Shown in pieces: positions 24,073-36,543 of a stretch of 64,000 bases of DNA. The stretch comes from Nansenia antarctica (Eukaryota > Chordata > Actinopteri > Argentiniformes > Microstomatidae), in the NCBI GenBank assembly GCA_963989245.1, contig OZ022344.1, positions 61,159,242 to 61,223,241 on the forward strand, in the 5' to 3' direction. Made by a program: the position numbers and the translations under genes. The notes beneath the pieces are model-generated. The model was given only the letters and a program-made list of their open reading frames with translations, did no database searches and was not told the origin of the DNA. How positions within the stretch are numbered: position 1 is the stretch's first letter; every line of letters begins with the position of its first letter.

Positions 24073-24898
24073 GGCCCAATCCCAATACACACCTTGCCCC
24101 TACCACTTAGCCCTCCCCCTCAGATTTGCGCGTTCACGCGTAGGAGTAGTGTCCGGATTCTTGTTGGGAGAGAGGGGTGGGGCGAAGTGGTAGGGCTACA
24201 TGGCCTTCCAAACTGAGTTTGATGACTAATTAACTAAATCAAGTGTTAATGATTAACACTCATAACTGAGTGTTATGAGAAATCTCCCAGAATGCCTTGC
24301 GAGTCATCGACAAGCAACAAAAGGAACCCACGAATATAATTATTTTCTTCGTTAATAAAGATTTTTAAAATATGATAACCGTTGTATTATCTTAGTTTGT
24401 TGTTGTTTAAATGTATTATAGACCTTTTATTTATAACAAGCATAACAAAAAATAGCTAGAATTGTGATGTCTCTACCTAAGTTGCAACATATTGTTTTAA
24501 GGCTGATTTGTGCATGACAGTCCCTGGTAATGAAGCATTGTTCTTTTTTTATTTTATGACTTGTTTGATCGATTGATAGAATGAAACTTACAAGTTGTGA
24601 ATGAATCGTGTGTGCATGCTGTTCAATAATAATACTGATATTCATTCATAATTCATTTTTATTTATTTAGCACACAGAAAAAACAATAATTCATACATAC
24701 AATAACGGTAATACATCATAGATAGAATAGGTGCAAGGAAGACAATAAACCCCAATGACGTGTCAGAGTCTTGAAGGGTTGTCCCATTTCATGATTTCAA
24801 CCACTACCCCTTATAACTTTGTTTTAAGGGGCAATTCAAAAAGCGAGGGGCACTTGAAAAAGCGGGGTAAGGGGTAAACATCTGAAATGGGATTGGGC
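24073..24898. mobile_element. Candidate TIR DNA transposon, internally deleted (U3)
   Basis: Both inverted ends are present but about 150 bp is missing inside, including the segment around the SINE-free stretch that holds cactattctgtcatgaag in U2. Confidence 0.5.
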
Positions 24899-25122
24899 GA
24901 AAGACATGTCGACGGTCATAGTCATTGGAGCTCAACACATACTTATATGTAGGTCATCTACAGTGGTATATGAGGCATTATATCAATATATATTGTTATG
25001 AAAGGTCTCTGCAGTGCAGAAAGAGAACAACTTTTCCTAACCTGTTCAGTAATTCACCACAAACGTACTTTCAGTAAAATAATAGATAGTATTTAGTTAG
25101 GCTACATTATGTAGGCTAACTT

Positions 25123-25300
25123 AGATAGATACCGGTAGATAGAGAGATAAATAGATAGGTACTTCATTGATCCTCGAGGGGAAATTAAGGTGTTACAGTA
25201 GCTCACATCACAAACAATAACACAATCAAGTGATAATAGAATATAATAGACACTTGACAATAGAATAAAATAAATCTTCAAACAACAAAACAACTCCATG
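25123..25300 (-). mobile_element. LINE/SINE 3' end with GATA tail (U3)
   Basis: The GATA tail is short and interrupted by accggtagat; the conserved segment reads gatcctcgaggggaaatt. Confidence 0.6.
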
Positions 25301-26667
25301 TAACTAAGATTCCTGCCTTGTCTATAAAGTTGAGTGGCTGTTGAGTGACATTTATGTGCTGTTGAGTGACAAAGTCTGCCTCAGAATGTAAGGATTGTAG
25401 GTTTGAATCTGTGCACAGTCCTGGGGTCAGGTTTCTGAAAACTTTGTAGCTAATTCAATACTTTAACCCAGTCCCACTCGCTCCTAGATCGGCAAAGTTG
25501 TTAATTGTCAACTCTTTTAAGAACAAGTGGAGCTGCTCCACAATTACAGTTTTTCTCAATCGCTTAAGCATATTTTTTGAAACAGTATTCAACTTTTGAA
25601 AACAGTTAACATCTACCCCTTGATAGTCAACACATTTACCAAAACACCACATATTCTTTTGCCAAACGCACTCTAACTCTCACAACTTAGAACACATGTC
25701 ACAAAAGCTAATCAGTGTGTCAACAGTATCCCTTTCATCTGATGAAAAGTTCAATCCACCATTCATTTCATAATGATGAACTAAATATTAACTATAACCA
25801 TCATTCATTGTAGGTTGGTCAACTTTAATTTGAAAACAAATGTGAAAAACAGTAAGAATTTCACTCAGCAGAAAAACATTGTACTCTATAATTTAAGGTA
25901 GTATTGCGTCTGTTACAGATAATATGATTGCTTACTATAATTATAAATCAAGTTAATCTCAAATATTCAGAAACAAGCAGGTAGTAAAAACTAAATTGGT
26001 GTTACTGTAGAACACAAAAAGTGCCAAAAAAACGATTTACAGTAATTGATTCCGTGTTAAATTACTGATGACCAAATTTAATTTGTGATTACAGACTGAT
26101 TGTTAGTTGAACTATTGAGCAATGAGAGCAGGGTGCCGATGCCATTATCTATTCTGCTTATCGTTACGATTCTTTATCGATTCCCTTATCGATTCCTGAT
26201 CAATTTTCTGTGTGGGAAAAAAGTAGGACTATACAGCTTTTCAGCGCCAACGCAGCTGTTTTATTATCTCTTGAGTCTCTGAACACAGTGTAGAATATCT
26301 GCCTAATAACATTTGAACATGTTAATATGAATTACAATGAGGTGCACCTCTCCCCCACCTCACCCACCTCTCCCCCACCTCCCCCAGCCCACCCACTTCT
26401 GCCCCGCCCCACCCACCTCTCCCCCACCACAGCCTATTTGAGTAGTTGTTGCTGACAATGTGCATCCCTGTGTTCCTAATAAAGTGTAATATCATTTTCT
26501 AATAAAGTGTTCGGTGAGTGTACATTCAGTGAATTAACAAGTAAAATTGTTACATGAGAATTGTGAATTAAAACACCAAAGCAACTCCATGTAACTAGTT
26601 TGTGAAGATAACTAATAACTGAAGAGGCTGCCCTCTATGACTATAATGAAGACCCTCTTTTTCCTCC

Positions 26668-26820
26668 CCTGGCTACCCAGACAAAGGGCAATTTCCCTCA
26701 CGGATACCCCTGGCTACCCAGACACTGGGGAGTTTCCCTCACTGATACCCCTGGCTACCCAGACACTGGGCAGTTTCCCTCACTGATACCCCTGGCTACA
26801 CAGACACAAGGCAGCTTCCC
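26668..26820. repeat. 41-bp minisatellite, about 3.7 copies (U3)
   Basis: Short array; its last repeat and a half again form the receptor C-terminus. Confidence 0.9.
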
Positions 26821-27651
26821 AGCCCTGTGGAGGAAGAGAAAAGCAGGAACTGAGCTGCCTACTCTGCACATGCTATATACAACAGGCATGATAATATCTA
26901 TAAACACATGAATAGGAAACACTCTCTTCAGCGGTATGGCCAAGACCACAGGGACATAGTTGATCAGCAGCATCACCAGAAAGATGGAGACAATTCTGAA
27001 GGCTCTCTTCTTCTGTTGGTTCCCCCCCTCCTTCGCCCTCCCACTATCCCCTGGACCAGGCTGTTTCAGAGACTTGAGGATGGACAGACTACAGAACACG
27101 ACCAAAACGAGTACAGGGATGAACACAGGTAGTACAGTGTTGTGGCCGTAGGTCATGCTGAAAAACAATATCACTGCGATCCCTACAGTCAGCAGCCACA
27201 CTATCACAAGGATTCCCGCCCTGTACCTCAGGGGCCTGTACTTGAGGAAAAACACAGGGTGGACCACTGCCAGATAGCGCTCCACACAGATACAACCCTG
27301 TAGCATGAGGCGGCCTATGAGTGTAACAAAGGACGAAAAAAGACACATTTTATGAATTGAAGTGTTGCAAATGATGAAGAAGTTGATTATTGTCAACATG
27401 AAGGGCAAGACGTACACCAACTCCATGGTCATCAGGTTGAGGGTGAAGATTTCAGACTCGATGAGGCTCCTCCCACTGCTGGCGATCAGCCAAAGGGACC
27501 AGCCATTGGTCAGAACACTCAGGGCGCTGTCTGTCAACACTGTGACCATGTAGAAGAGAACTCCACCAGTGATGTGGAACGTTGAGGCAGTTTCATTGGT
27601 GGCACAGAAGGAGGGCGTGGTGAAGCTGCTTCCTGTGACGTTGGCACTCAT
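26755..27651 (-). CDS. Orphan class A GPCR, paralogue 3
   Basis: Uninterrupted 298-residue frame, the closest relative of paralogue 2 in the array. It shares VLPFMLTIINFFI, IHKMCLFSSF and the YGHNTVLPV loop, and differs only at a few sites: Thr-Thr at 11-12, His26, Ala238 (VVLAIPL) and Cys284. The near identity implies recent duplication or gene conversion with U2. All non-canonical motif positions (Glu77, NYVP, VPAFL) are kept. Confidence 0.85.
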   Translation of the reverse strand: MSANVTGSSFTTPSFCATNETASTFHITGGVLFYMVTVLTDSALSVLTNGWSLWLIASSGRSLIESEIFTLNLMTMELVYVLPFMLTIINFFIICNTSIHKMCLFSSFVTLIGRLMLQGCICVERYLAVVHPVFFLKYRPLRYRAGILVIVWLLTVGIAVILFFSMTYGHNTVLPVFIPVLVLVVFCSLSILKSLKQPGPGDSGRAKEGGNQQKKRAFRIVSIFLVMLLINYVPVVLAIPLKRVFPIHVFIDIIMPVVYSMCRVGSSVPAFLFLHRAGKLPCVCVARGISEGNCPVSG

Positions 27652-27811
27652 TTTCTGTCTGCGGGTGACCAGCTGCAGGAAGAGTGAAGCATTTGTCGTG
27701 ATTAATGAAACTTGCTTACCAACTAACGAGCTTCAGTTGTGACAACAAATATTGTATTAAGGGACACACAGTTAGGCTGAGGTTTCAGAATACAACACCT
27801 TCCTAAGAGCC

Positions 27812-27875
27812 TCTGTAGATACTGAGTCTGTAGATACTGAGTCTGTAGATACTGAGTCTGTAGATACTGAGTCTA
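27812..27875. repeat. 15-bp tandem repeat (U3)
   Basis: Four copies of ctgtagatactgagt, homogenised compared with the U2 array. Confidence 0.7.
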
Positions 27876-28151
27876 GATATTGAGTCTAGGGACACACAGT
27901 TAGGCTGGGGTTTCAGAATGCAACACCTTCCTAAGAGCCTCTGGAGATATTGAGTCTGCCACAATGCAAGAGTAGTGAACAGCTGCGTGAACAACTCTGT
28001 CCATTATATTGCGTCTCCGTCTGGACCAAGTCAGTGGTGGATCTGATGCAAAGTCTTTGAGTGAAGGTTTTGGGATTGCAAACATTATCTTAACCAATCC
28101 ATTTATCTATTCATTCACTGGAAATATACAGATGTTCTTATGTGTATACCG

Positions 28152-28152
<1 letters not shown>

Positions 28153-28234
<82 letters not shown>

Positions 28235-28237
28235 CTA

Positions 28238-28271
<34 letters not shown>
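28153..28271. repeat. (CT)n(TA)n microsatellite (U3)
   Basis: Compound tract with an internal atctatct interruption in the TA part. Confidence 0.95.
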
Positions 28272-28272
<1 letters not shown>

Positions 28273-28285
28273 CTTTATTTTTTAT

Positions 28286-29670
28286 TTTTTACATGAACAA
28301 AGAACAGACAGGCCATCATGGGTATCGCATTCTTACTTATGTCCTCAATAGTTCTCCTCCAGGTGTACCAAGGTGTACCATTCTGTAAGTATTTTCTTCT
28401 TGGAGTAATAAAAAACCTAATAATGTTCTTCCATGAAAATCCTCTCCACTGTCCAGAGCTAGATGTGGTGGATTGTATTTTACATATGTTCAACCATTCT
28501 TCCTCAGTTGGGACTATGTTTGCTTCCCTCTCCCACTTATCCCTAACATATAAGGTTGAGTGATTCTTGGTGGGCTGTATACTCGAATAAATTCTTGACA
28601 CCAGTTTCTTATGGGTGTTGCCCTTATACGCATCAATACAAATGTTGACAAGACTCATTTCAGTAACCTCATTATTCTTTATATTCCTATCAAAGTAATG
28701 CCTCGTTGTAAATACCTGTAGAAATCCTGTTTCTCTAGGTTGTGATTATCAATAAGATATTGGAGCTCTTCAAGCCTGTACTGGATGAGATCAAACAATA
28801 TGATGTAATACCCTTCCTAGTCCATTGTTTAAATCTTGGATCCCGCTGCCCTGGTTTAAAGTCTCTATGCCACCCATCTTAATAGCTGTGTGTCTCTTTC
28901 AAGTTTTGGATGTTAGGGGCGCTTAGGTGGCGTAGTGGAATAAGCGTTGACCATGTACCGCAGGGCTCCCGGTTTGATTCCAGCCGTGGACATATCCTGC
29001 ATGTCATCCCTTCTCTCTCTCTCACCCATCCTTCCTGTCATAATCTATACTATATCTGTTGTTATTATTTTTTTATATATGAGTGGGACTGCCCCACTCA
29101 GAAAAAAATGAAATAAGTTTTGAATGTTAACATTCTTTGAACCAAATATTAAGAGCAACCTTTGTCCAATGACTTAATTCATCTGAATGTACAGTCTTAG
29201 AAGTTGTATCACCCAGTATGGATTGAAGGGGGACATCCAATTGACTCAGTTCTATATCTTTCCATTTTGTGTGGTACAATTACACCAGCATACCAAGTAA
29301 CTTAGTTGGGCTGCTTTATAATAATCCTCCAGGCAAGGGAACCGTATCTATATATATATATTTTTTTAAAATCTTTGTTCATTTATTGTAGCATATTTCA
29401 GATGAATAGGGAATTATTTTAAGCTCACTTGGCATCATTCAAGGGTATGTTTGTACAGGAGGTCCTTAAGATGCTGTTTGACTCTCAGAAGAAGGCTATA
29501 AAATGCTGATTCAGGCGTAGAAATGTGTCCATTCCATTTGACCTCCTTGTTTCTGTCTATCACTAAATTAAAATGTACGCTGTTAACATGCTTCAGTGCA
29601 GAGGGGGACTTTATTCACCAAAAATGCAAAATATGAAGCTACATTTTGTAGCCAATCGAAGTATTGTTGT
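28286..29670 (-). pseudogene. L1-like LINE ORF2 C-terminal remnant (U3)
   Basis: Frame 28275-28658 minus carries EEEWLNICKIQSTTSSSGQW and FSWKNIIRFFITPRRKYLQ. A SINE breaks it at 28916-29116. Confidence 0.75.
28916..29116 (+). mobile_element. tRNA-derived SINE inside L1 remnant (U3)
   Basis: Same site and flanking repeats as in U1/U2; the 3' tail has a T-rich run (ttattatttttttatatat) instead of A-rich sequence. Confidence 0.8.
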
Positions 29671-30095
29671 TAGATAAACACCAAATAGACATAAAACACT
29701 TGGAATTCTCTAGGAATTCTTTGGTAGGTAAAGAAAGTGTTTGTAATGTGCAACTAAACTGCTGCTGGTTGTCTTGGTGATGGGAAACAGTGTATTCTTT
29801 AAAGTTAAGAACTGTGCATCACAAAGACTTGATGTATAGAGAACATGAATAATAATTAAACAGTGCATTATTACCCATAGCACATCATAACACACTGCCT
29901 GTCCATATCCACCCAAATAATTGGAACACCTTTTCAGATGTCTCCCAACAATTGTGGCAGCTAGTTCTCTATAATCTATCTGATATTTTGCTGTTTCAAC
30001 ACTTTCTTTTCGTGATGCTGCCTCAATAAAACCGTTCTTTAATTACTTCTAACATTTGCTTTGAATCACAGAATGGACAAATATTAACTTTATTA

Positions 30096-30126
<31 letters not shown>

Positions 30127-30861
30127 AAACAAATAAAAGGAAGACTGACCTGTTGTGAAGAAGTGTCTCTCTTCTGAATGAGGTGGTCGTAGTTTGCGTC
30201 TGTCTCTAAAGCATAATGTAGATTAAGCAAATCACCAAATGTGTGCGTGTTTGTGTGCCTGTTTGTGTGTGTGTGTCACACTATTTGTATAATGAACTGA
30301 CAGTGATTAAATGAAGTGTTTACACAAATGTGTGATGAAATTCAAATATACTAAATTCACTTTACTGTTGCATTATAGTCAGCAAGACATGGCTCAACAA
30401 AATAACAATATAAAGAAGAGGTGATCCCTTTGTTGAAATAATCCAATACATTGCTATACTTCAAATATTAAGATGCCAAGGAGGAAGAGGAGGGCTTGGA
30501 CAGAGCTGCCAAGGAGGGAGATGGAAAAGATGATCTGAGTTATTTCTTTTTTCATGAAGTCCAAAAGTTTTCTATCTCAATCCGCAAGTCCACCTAACCA
30601 GGGCACACATAGAGGTGCCCAATAACGCTTGATAACTGTGCAAACAAGCACACAATAATGTGAAGCAAAATACACACCAGATACATGTTACCTGTTGATA
30701 ATATTGGACACTACTGTACCCTCAGGCTATGCACCTTCATGTAATGGCTTCTGTGTTCATCCACACGTATCCTCCCCCTGGTCCTTCTGTTCCAATACTT
30801 CAACAAATGATGTTTAGTTCGGCTTGGATTTCTGAGAACGAATACGGGTTACGGATTGTGC

Positions 30862-30958
30862 TGGGGTTAACATTAGGGTTGGGGCTTTGGTTGGGGTTTT
30901 GGGTTGGAGCTTGGGTTAGGGTTGGGGTTAGGATTAGGATTAGTGTTGGGTTGGTTTT
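30862..30958 (+). repeat. Degenerate telomere-like G-rich tract (U4)
   Basis: Same tract with variants ggggctttggttggggtttt and a following ttgggttggtttttgg, as in U6. Confidence 0.65.
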
Positions 30959-31381
30959 TGGTATTGTGCAGTAGGCTTGTATCCCTTATCTCCCTGTGTC
31001 CTCTTAAAGAGTAGCCTATTAGTGAGACACTTCCAGGTCGGGACCAAATCAAACTAACCTTCCTGCTATTCTGCTTCGTATGGAGCACTGTTTTTTTCAC
31101 GGTTCCAATTTCGATGGCGGCATCATCAGTTAGGAGAGACAGATTTGCGTTTGGGGCAAATCATTGTTCTAATTACTTGGCGGTACGTTGGTCTCGTTGT
31201 AATTGTGAAACTCTAACACGTCCTTCTCAGATGTACTGGTGTCATTGCACATGACAACTTTTGAACTCTCATTTCAATCGTGTGAAATATGTTCAACGTG
31301 AACTTCCGGTGCCCGAGCAGAAAATTCATGACACAGTTTTCAAATGTCACCCTCCAGTTTATCTGATACCTCTCTCATACA

Positions 31382-31972
31382 GTATCCCCTCCTCTCCCCC
31401 TCCCACCCCCCACCTTTCACCCACCTCTCCCCCTCATATCCACCTGCTATCCCCCTCCTCTCCCCCTCCTCTTCCCCTCCTCTCCCCCTCCCACCCCCCA
31501 CCTTTCACCCACCTCACCCCCTCATATCCACCTGCTATCCCCCTCCTCTCCCCCTCCTCTCCCCCACCTCTCCCCCTCCTATCCACCTGCTCTCCCCCTC
31601 CTCTCCTCCATCTCTCTCCATCCTATCCTCCTTCTCTCCCCAACCTCTCCTCCACCTCTCCCCCTCCTCTCCCCCTCTCACCCCCACCTTTCACCCACCT
31701 CTCCCCCTCATATCCACCTGCTATCCCCCTCCTCTCCCCCTCCTCTCCCCCACCTCTCCCCCTCCTATCCACCTGCTCTCCCCCTCCTCTCCTCCATCTC
31801 TCACCATCCTATCCTCCTTCTCTCCCCAACCTCTCCTCCACCTCTCCCCCACCTTTCCCCCACTTCTCCACCACCTCTCCTGTTTTCCTACACCTCTCCT
31901 CTCCACCACCCTACCCTCCTTTACGCCACCTCTCCTCCACTTCTCCCCCACCCTACTCAGCCTCCCAACAGG
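31382..31972. repeat. Expanded C/T-rich minisatellite (U4)
   Basis: About 590 bp of nearly pure pyrimidine, more than twice the U1 length. Segments such as atatccacctgctatccccc recur three times, so higher-order blocks have duplicated. Two overlapping plus-strand frames of 226 and 243 codons here are Ser/Pro/Leu low complexity and are not genes. Confidence 0.85.
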
Positions 31973-32316
31973 AACCAATCCCAGTTTTGTAAATAACATA
32001 CTTTCTAAACAATTCCTTGACTAAGCCACTGTGACAATACTGGAATTATAGTTATCATTATATTTGTTGTATTCTAATTATCTGCTTTGAAATGACTGTA
32101 GCAGTTTACTGCAGTGACTCTCTGGACACGCTCATGATGCCAAAGGCTCTCAGCACTTTCTTGGTCAGCCCAGCAGGGTGTTCTGGGTAATCCATCCCAT
32201 GCAAATGCTTGTTTTCTCTTCTCTGCCGTGCAGCGTGTTGTTTTTATTGTGAGATGACTGACTGCTTTAACACCTGATGCACCCGTGAAAACACCTGACC
32301 GCAGTTGACACTGTTT

Positions 32317-32483
32317 GATCTGGTGGCCTAGGGGATAATGAGTGGGACTGGGGATCAGAAGGTCATGAGTTCAAATCCTACCTGGGAACGCCATCGTTAG
32401 TGTTACCTTGAGTAAGGCACTAAATTACTCCAGGGAGACTGTCCCTGTAATCTCTAATTGTAAGTTGCTTTCGATAAAAGTGT
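32317..32483 (+). mobile_element. tRNA-derived SINE, tail deleted (U4)
   Basis: Complete head, but a deletion joins cgataaaagtgt directly to gagacattaggtg, removing the last SINE bases and the following unit sequence. The repeated tagtgtgaga/aaagtgt bases suggest a microhomology deletion. Confidence 0.75.
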
Positions 32484-33096
32484 GAGACATTAGGTGCTGT
32501 CTATGTTTTATTAAGCACAGTTTGACCATAGTTTGAATGGAGCCTAGAGACTAACGTTGGAAGATAGTTACTACTAACGTTTCTCATTTGTTCAGAATTA
32601 TTTAGGACATGATGCTCACCTCTTGAATCCAACACCATACCAAGCTAATCTAATGTGGTCACCTTTAGGTTTAAGACAGATAAAGGCCCAATCCCAATAC
32701 ACACCTTGCCCCTACCACTTAGCCCTTCCCCTCAGATTTGCGCGTTCACGTGTAGGCGTAGGGTGTCCGGATTCTTGTTGGGAGAGAGGGGTGGGCCGAA
32801 GTGGTAGGGCTACATGGCCCTCCAAACTGAGTTTGATGACTAATTAACAAAATCAAGTGTTAATGATTAACACTCATAACTGAGTGTTATGAGAAATCTC
32901 CCAGAATGCCTTGCGAGTCATTGACCCACAAATATAATTATTTTCTTCGTTACTAAAGATTTAAAAATAATGATAACCATTGTATTATCTGAGTTTGATG
33001 TTGTTTAAATGTATTATAGACATTTTCTTTATAACAAGCATAACAAAAAACAGCTAGTATTCTGATGTCTCTACCAAAGTTGCAACATTGTTTTAA

Positions 33097-34110
33097 CCCT
33101 CTATGGCACGCATTATGAATCCAGTTGGGAAAAAAATGTTTGGAGTGTTTTTTTGTCTTAGAATAGACCAAATAAACATAATCTAAAGACATTTTCAATA
33201 AATATTTTTTGGGGGGTACTTTTTGGGGTGCGTTGCCTTGAGGCAACACTGTGCCATAATGGTCAGTCAAAGTCAAAGTCAAAATCAGCTTTATTGTTAA
33301 TCTAATATATGTACAGACATACAGAGGGCTGAAATTGCATTTCCCTCTCATGCACGTTGCATAGTAAACAAAAACAATAAATAACAATATAATACGACAA
33401 TATTAGACATAACTATCTATACAAAAAGTACTAGATAAAGGATTTTAAATGTGCGGTACAATGTACAGGGGTGGAATACAATAGACAATAGTGCAATAGT
33501 GCAATAGTGGTAATTGGCTCAGTATAATAGAGTAAAGTGGCTAAAGTACATACATGTAAGTAATGGTAAGTAATGGCATGGAGAGTGCCCCCGAGAGGCC
33601 CCCGAGAGGTGCCCCAAGAGAGGCACGCCTGCCCCTTGACAGGTGCGCCTGACCAGTGTCATGGTGTCATGGTGAATCCATAATGGTACGGTGTTGCCTC
33701 AAGGCAACATTTGCAACTTACCATAATGGTACGGTGTTGCCTCAAGGCAACATTTGCATTTTAACAAGTTTCCATTACTTAATTAGCAAATAAAGTAAAT
33801 TAAAGTATTAGAAGGTAAGCTTTACTCAGCTATTATTATGAATATATTTTTTTCCAGATTGAAAAAGGCCAGGAAAATATGTTTTCAGACGATGTTTGTG
33901 GAGAGAAATGTCTAAGCTAATTATTGTGGGAAGGTCTGGAAGAAAGGGATGCTGCATGGCCTCCAGAGAGACATGTGACAAATTCAAACACTGCTATTGG
34001 TTCCTTATGACCCTGCCTCTTTTTCTAAGTATTGCATCATAACTGGGGATGCATTGTGTGAATGTAAAAGGCCAATAATGGGTATGTTGCCTAGAGGCAA
34101 CAAGGTTGCC
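33097..34110. mobile_element. U4-specific insertion, piggyBac-like left end
   Basis: Relative to the other units, sequence begins at ttttaaccctctatggcacg, which has the TTAA target followed by CCCT typical of piggyBac-type termini. The right junction near ggcaacaaggttgccgcatt has no matching TTAA, and some host bases (ggctgatttgtgcatgacag) are lost there. A 16-bp near-palindrome, gttgcctcaaggcaac or a close form, occurs at about 33231 (reversed), 33686, 33735 and 34086. No transposase is visible. Confidence 0.5.
33266..33500 (-). mobile_element. LINE 3' end fragment nested in the U4 insertion
   Basis: The plus strand starts with repeated gtcaaa units then atcagctttattg; on minus this is aataaagctgat running into a (TTTGAC)n tail, the layout of a fish LINE 3' end. 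The 5' limit is unclear and may reach about 33660. Confidence 0.5.
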
Positions 34111-34867
34111 GCATTTTGAAAACTTTCCATGTCACATATGATGCCTGAAATTTAACTAAAGTTCAGTGGTGAAGTTGTTGCACTTGTTCTGCTCCACTAA
34201 TATCAGGGCAGACTGTCAGGGTAGGAGCACGGGTTGCTAGCCTACAGAACACCACTATTCTGTCATGAAGTGGCCGGGTAATGAAGCATTGTTCTTTTTT
34301 TATTTTATGACTTGTTTGATCGATTGATAGCATGAAACTTACAAGTTGTGAATGAATCGTGTGTGCATGCTGTTCAATGATAATACTGATATTCATTCAT
34401 AATTAATTTTTATTTATTTAGCACACAGAAAAAACAAAAATTCATACATACAATAACGGTAATACATCATAGATAGAATATGTGCAAGGAAGACAATAAA
34501 CCCCGATGACGTGTCAGAGTCTTGAAGGGTTGTCCCATTTCATGATTTCAACCACTACACCTTAGAACTTTGTTTTGAGGGGCAATTCAAAAAGCAAGGG
34601 GCACTTGAAAAAGCGGGGTAAGGGGTAAAAATCTGAAATGGGATTGGGCGAAAGACATGTCAACGGTCATAGTCATTGGACCTCAACACATACTTATATG
34701 TAGGTCATCTACAGTGGTATATGAGGCATTATATCAATATATATTGTTATGAAAGGTCTCTGCAGTGCAGAAAGAGAACAACTTTTCCTAACCTGTTCAG
34801 TAATTCACCACAAACTTACTTTCAGTAAAATAATAGATAACATTTAGCTACATTATGTAGGCTAACT

Positions 34868-34869
<2 letters not shown>

Positions 34870-34910
<41 letters not shown>

Positions 34911-35050
34911 GTACTTCATTGATCCTCGAGGGGAAATTAAGGTGTTACAGTAGCTCACATCACAAACAATAACACAATCAAGTGATAATAGAATATAATA
35001 GACACTTGACAATAGAATAAAATAAATCTTCAAACAACAAAACAACTCCA
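34870..35050 (-). mobile_element. LINE/SINE 3' end with GATA tail (U4)
   Basis: An uninterrupted GATA tail of about 42 bp precedes the gatcctcgaggggaaatt segment also seen in U3. Confidence 0.6.
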
Positions 35051-36431
35051 TGTAACTAAGATTCCTGCCTTGTCTATAAAGTTGAGTGGCTGTTATGTGC
35101 TGTTGAGTGACATTTATGTGCTGTTGAGTGACAAAGCCTGCCTCAGAATGTAAGGATTGTAGGTTTGAATCTGTGCACAGTCCTGGGGTCAGGTTTCTGA
35201 AAACTTTGTAGCTAATTCAATACTTTAACCCAGGCCCACTCGCTCCTAGATCGGCAAAGTTGTTAATTGTCAACTCTTTTAAGAACAAGTGGAGCTGCTC
35301 CACAATTACAGTTTTTCTCAATCGCTTAAGCACATTTTTTGAAACAGTATTCAACTTTTGAAAACAGTTAACATCTACCCCTTGATAGTCAACACATTTA
35401 CCAAAACACCACATATTTGTTTGCCAAACGCACTCTAACTCTCACAACTTAGAACACATGTCACAAAAGCTAATCAGTGCGTCAACAGTATCCCTTTCAT
35501 CTGATGAAAAGTTCAATCCACCATTCATTTCATAATGATGAACTAAATATTAACTATAACCATCATTCATTGCAGGTTGGACAACTTTAATTTGAAAACA
35601 AATGTGAAAAACAGTAAGAATTTCACTCAGCAGAAAAACATTGTACTCTATAATTTAAGGTAGTATTGCGTCTGTTACATATAATATGATTGCTTACTAT
35701 AAATATAAATCAAGTTAATCTCAAATATTCAGAAACAAGCAGGTAGTAACAACTAAATTGGTGTTACTGTAGAACACAAAAAGTGCCAAAAAAACGATTT
35801 ACAGTAATTGATTCCGTGTTAAATTACTGATGACCTATGAACTAATTTGTGATTACAGACTGATTGTTAGTTGAACTATTGAGCAATGAGAGCAGGGTGC
35901 CGATGCCATTATCTATTCTGCTTATCGTTACGATTCTTTATCGATTCCCTTATCGATTCCTGATCAATTTTCTGTGTCGAAAAAAAGTAGGACTATACAG
36001 CTTTTCAGCGCTAACACAGCTGTATTATTATCTCTTGAGTCTCTGAACACAGTGTAGAATATCTGCCTAATAACATTTGAACATGTTAATATGAATTACA
36101 ATGAGGTGCACCTCTCCCCCACCTCACCCACTTCTCCCCCACCTCCCCCAGCCCACCCACCTCTCCCCCGCCCCACCCACCTCTCCCCCACCACAGCCTA
36201 TTTGAGTAGTTGTTGCTGACAATGTGCATCCCTGTGTTCCTAATAAAGTGTAATATAATTTTCTAATAAAGTGTTCGGTGAGTGTACATTCAGTAAATTA
36301 ACAAGTACAATTGTTACATGAGAATTGTGAATTAAAACACCAAATCAACTCCATGTAACTAGTTTGTGAAGATAACTAATAACTGAAGAGGCTGCCCTCT
36401 ATGACTATAATGAAGACCCTCTTTTTCCTCC

Positions 36432-36543
36432 CCTGGCTACCCAGACAAAGGGCAATTTCCCTCACGGATACCCCTGGCTACCCAGACACTGGGGAGTTTC
36501 CCTCACTGATACCCCTGGCTACACAGACACAAGGCAGCTTCCC
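36432..36543. repeat. 41-bp minisatellite, about 2.7 copies (U4)
   Basis: Shortest array; it shows that fewer than three repeats are enough to keep the receptor C-terminus and stop. Confidence 0.9.

Larger units (their letters stand above)
18879..29796. repeat. Tandem unit U3
   Basis: Same order as U1/U2, with about 2.4 kb of added LINE sequence: an inverted 3' fragment (19989-20410) and a longer plus-strand copy (20537-22487). It has gtcgtagtttgcgtc near 19260, as in U4-U6, where U1/U2 have gtctgaatttgcgtc. Its 41-bp minisatellite is short. Stretches 18879-19905, 23700-24070 and 25305-26340 show nothing I can name. Confidence 0.9.
32685..34649. mobile_element. Candidate TIR DNA transposon carrying a 1-kb insertion (U4)
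   Basis: The same inverted ends as in other units, here about 1965 bp apart because of the U4-specific insert at 33097-34110. Confidence 0.45.

Noticed and set aside
31261..31992. 243-codon Pro/Ser/Leu-rich frame
   Set aside because: Entirely within the C/T-rich minisatellite; a second frame is equally open, as expected for low-complexity repeats.
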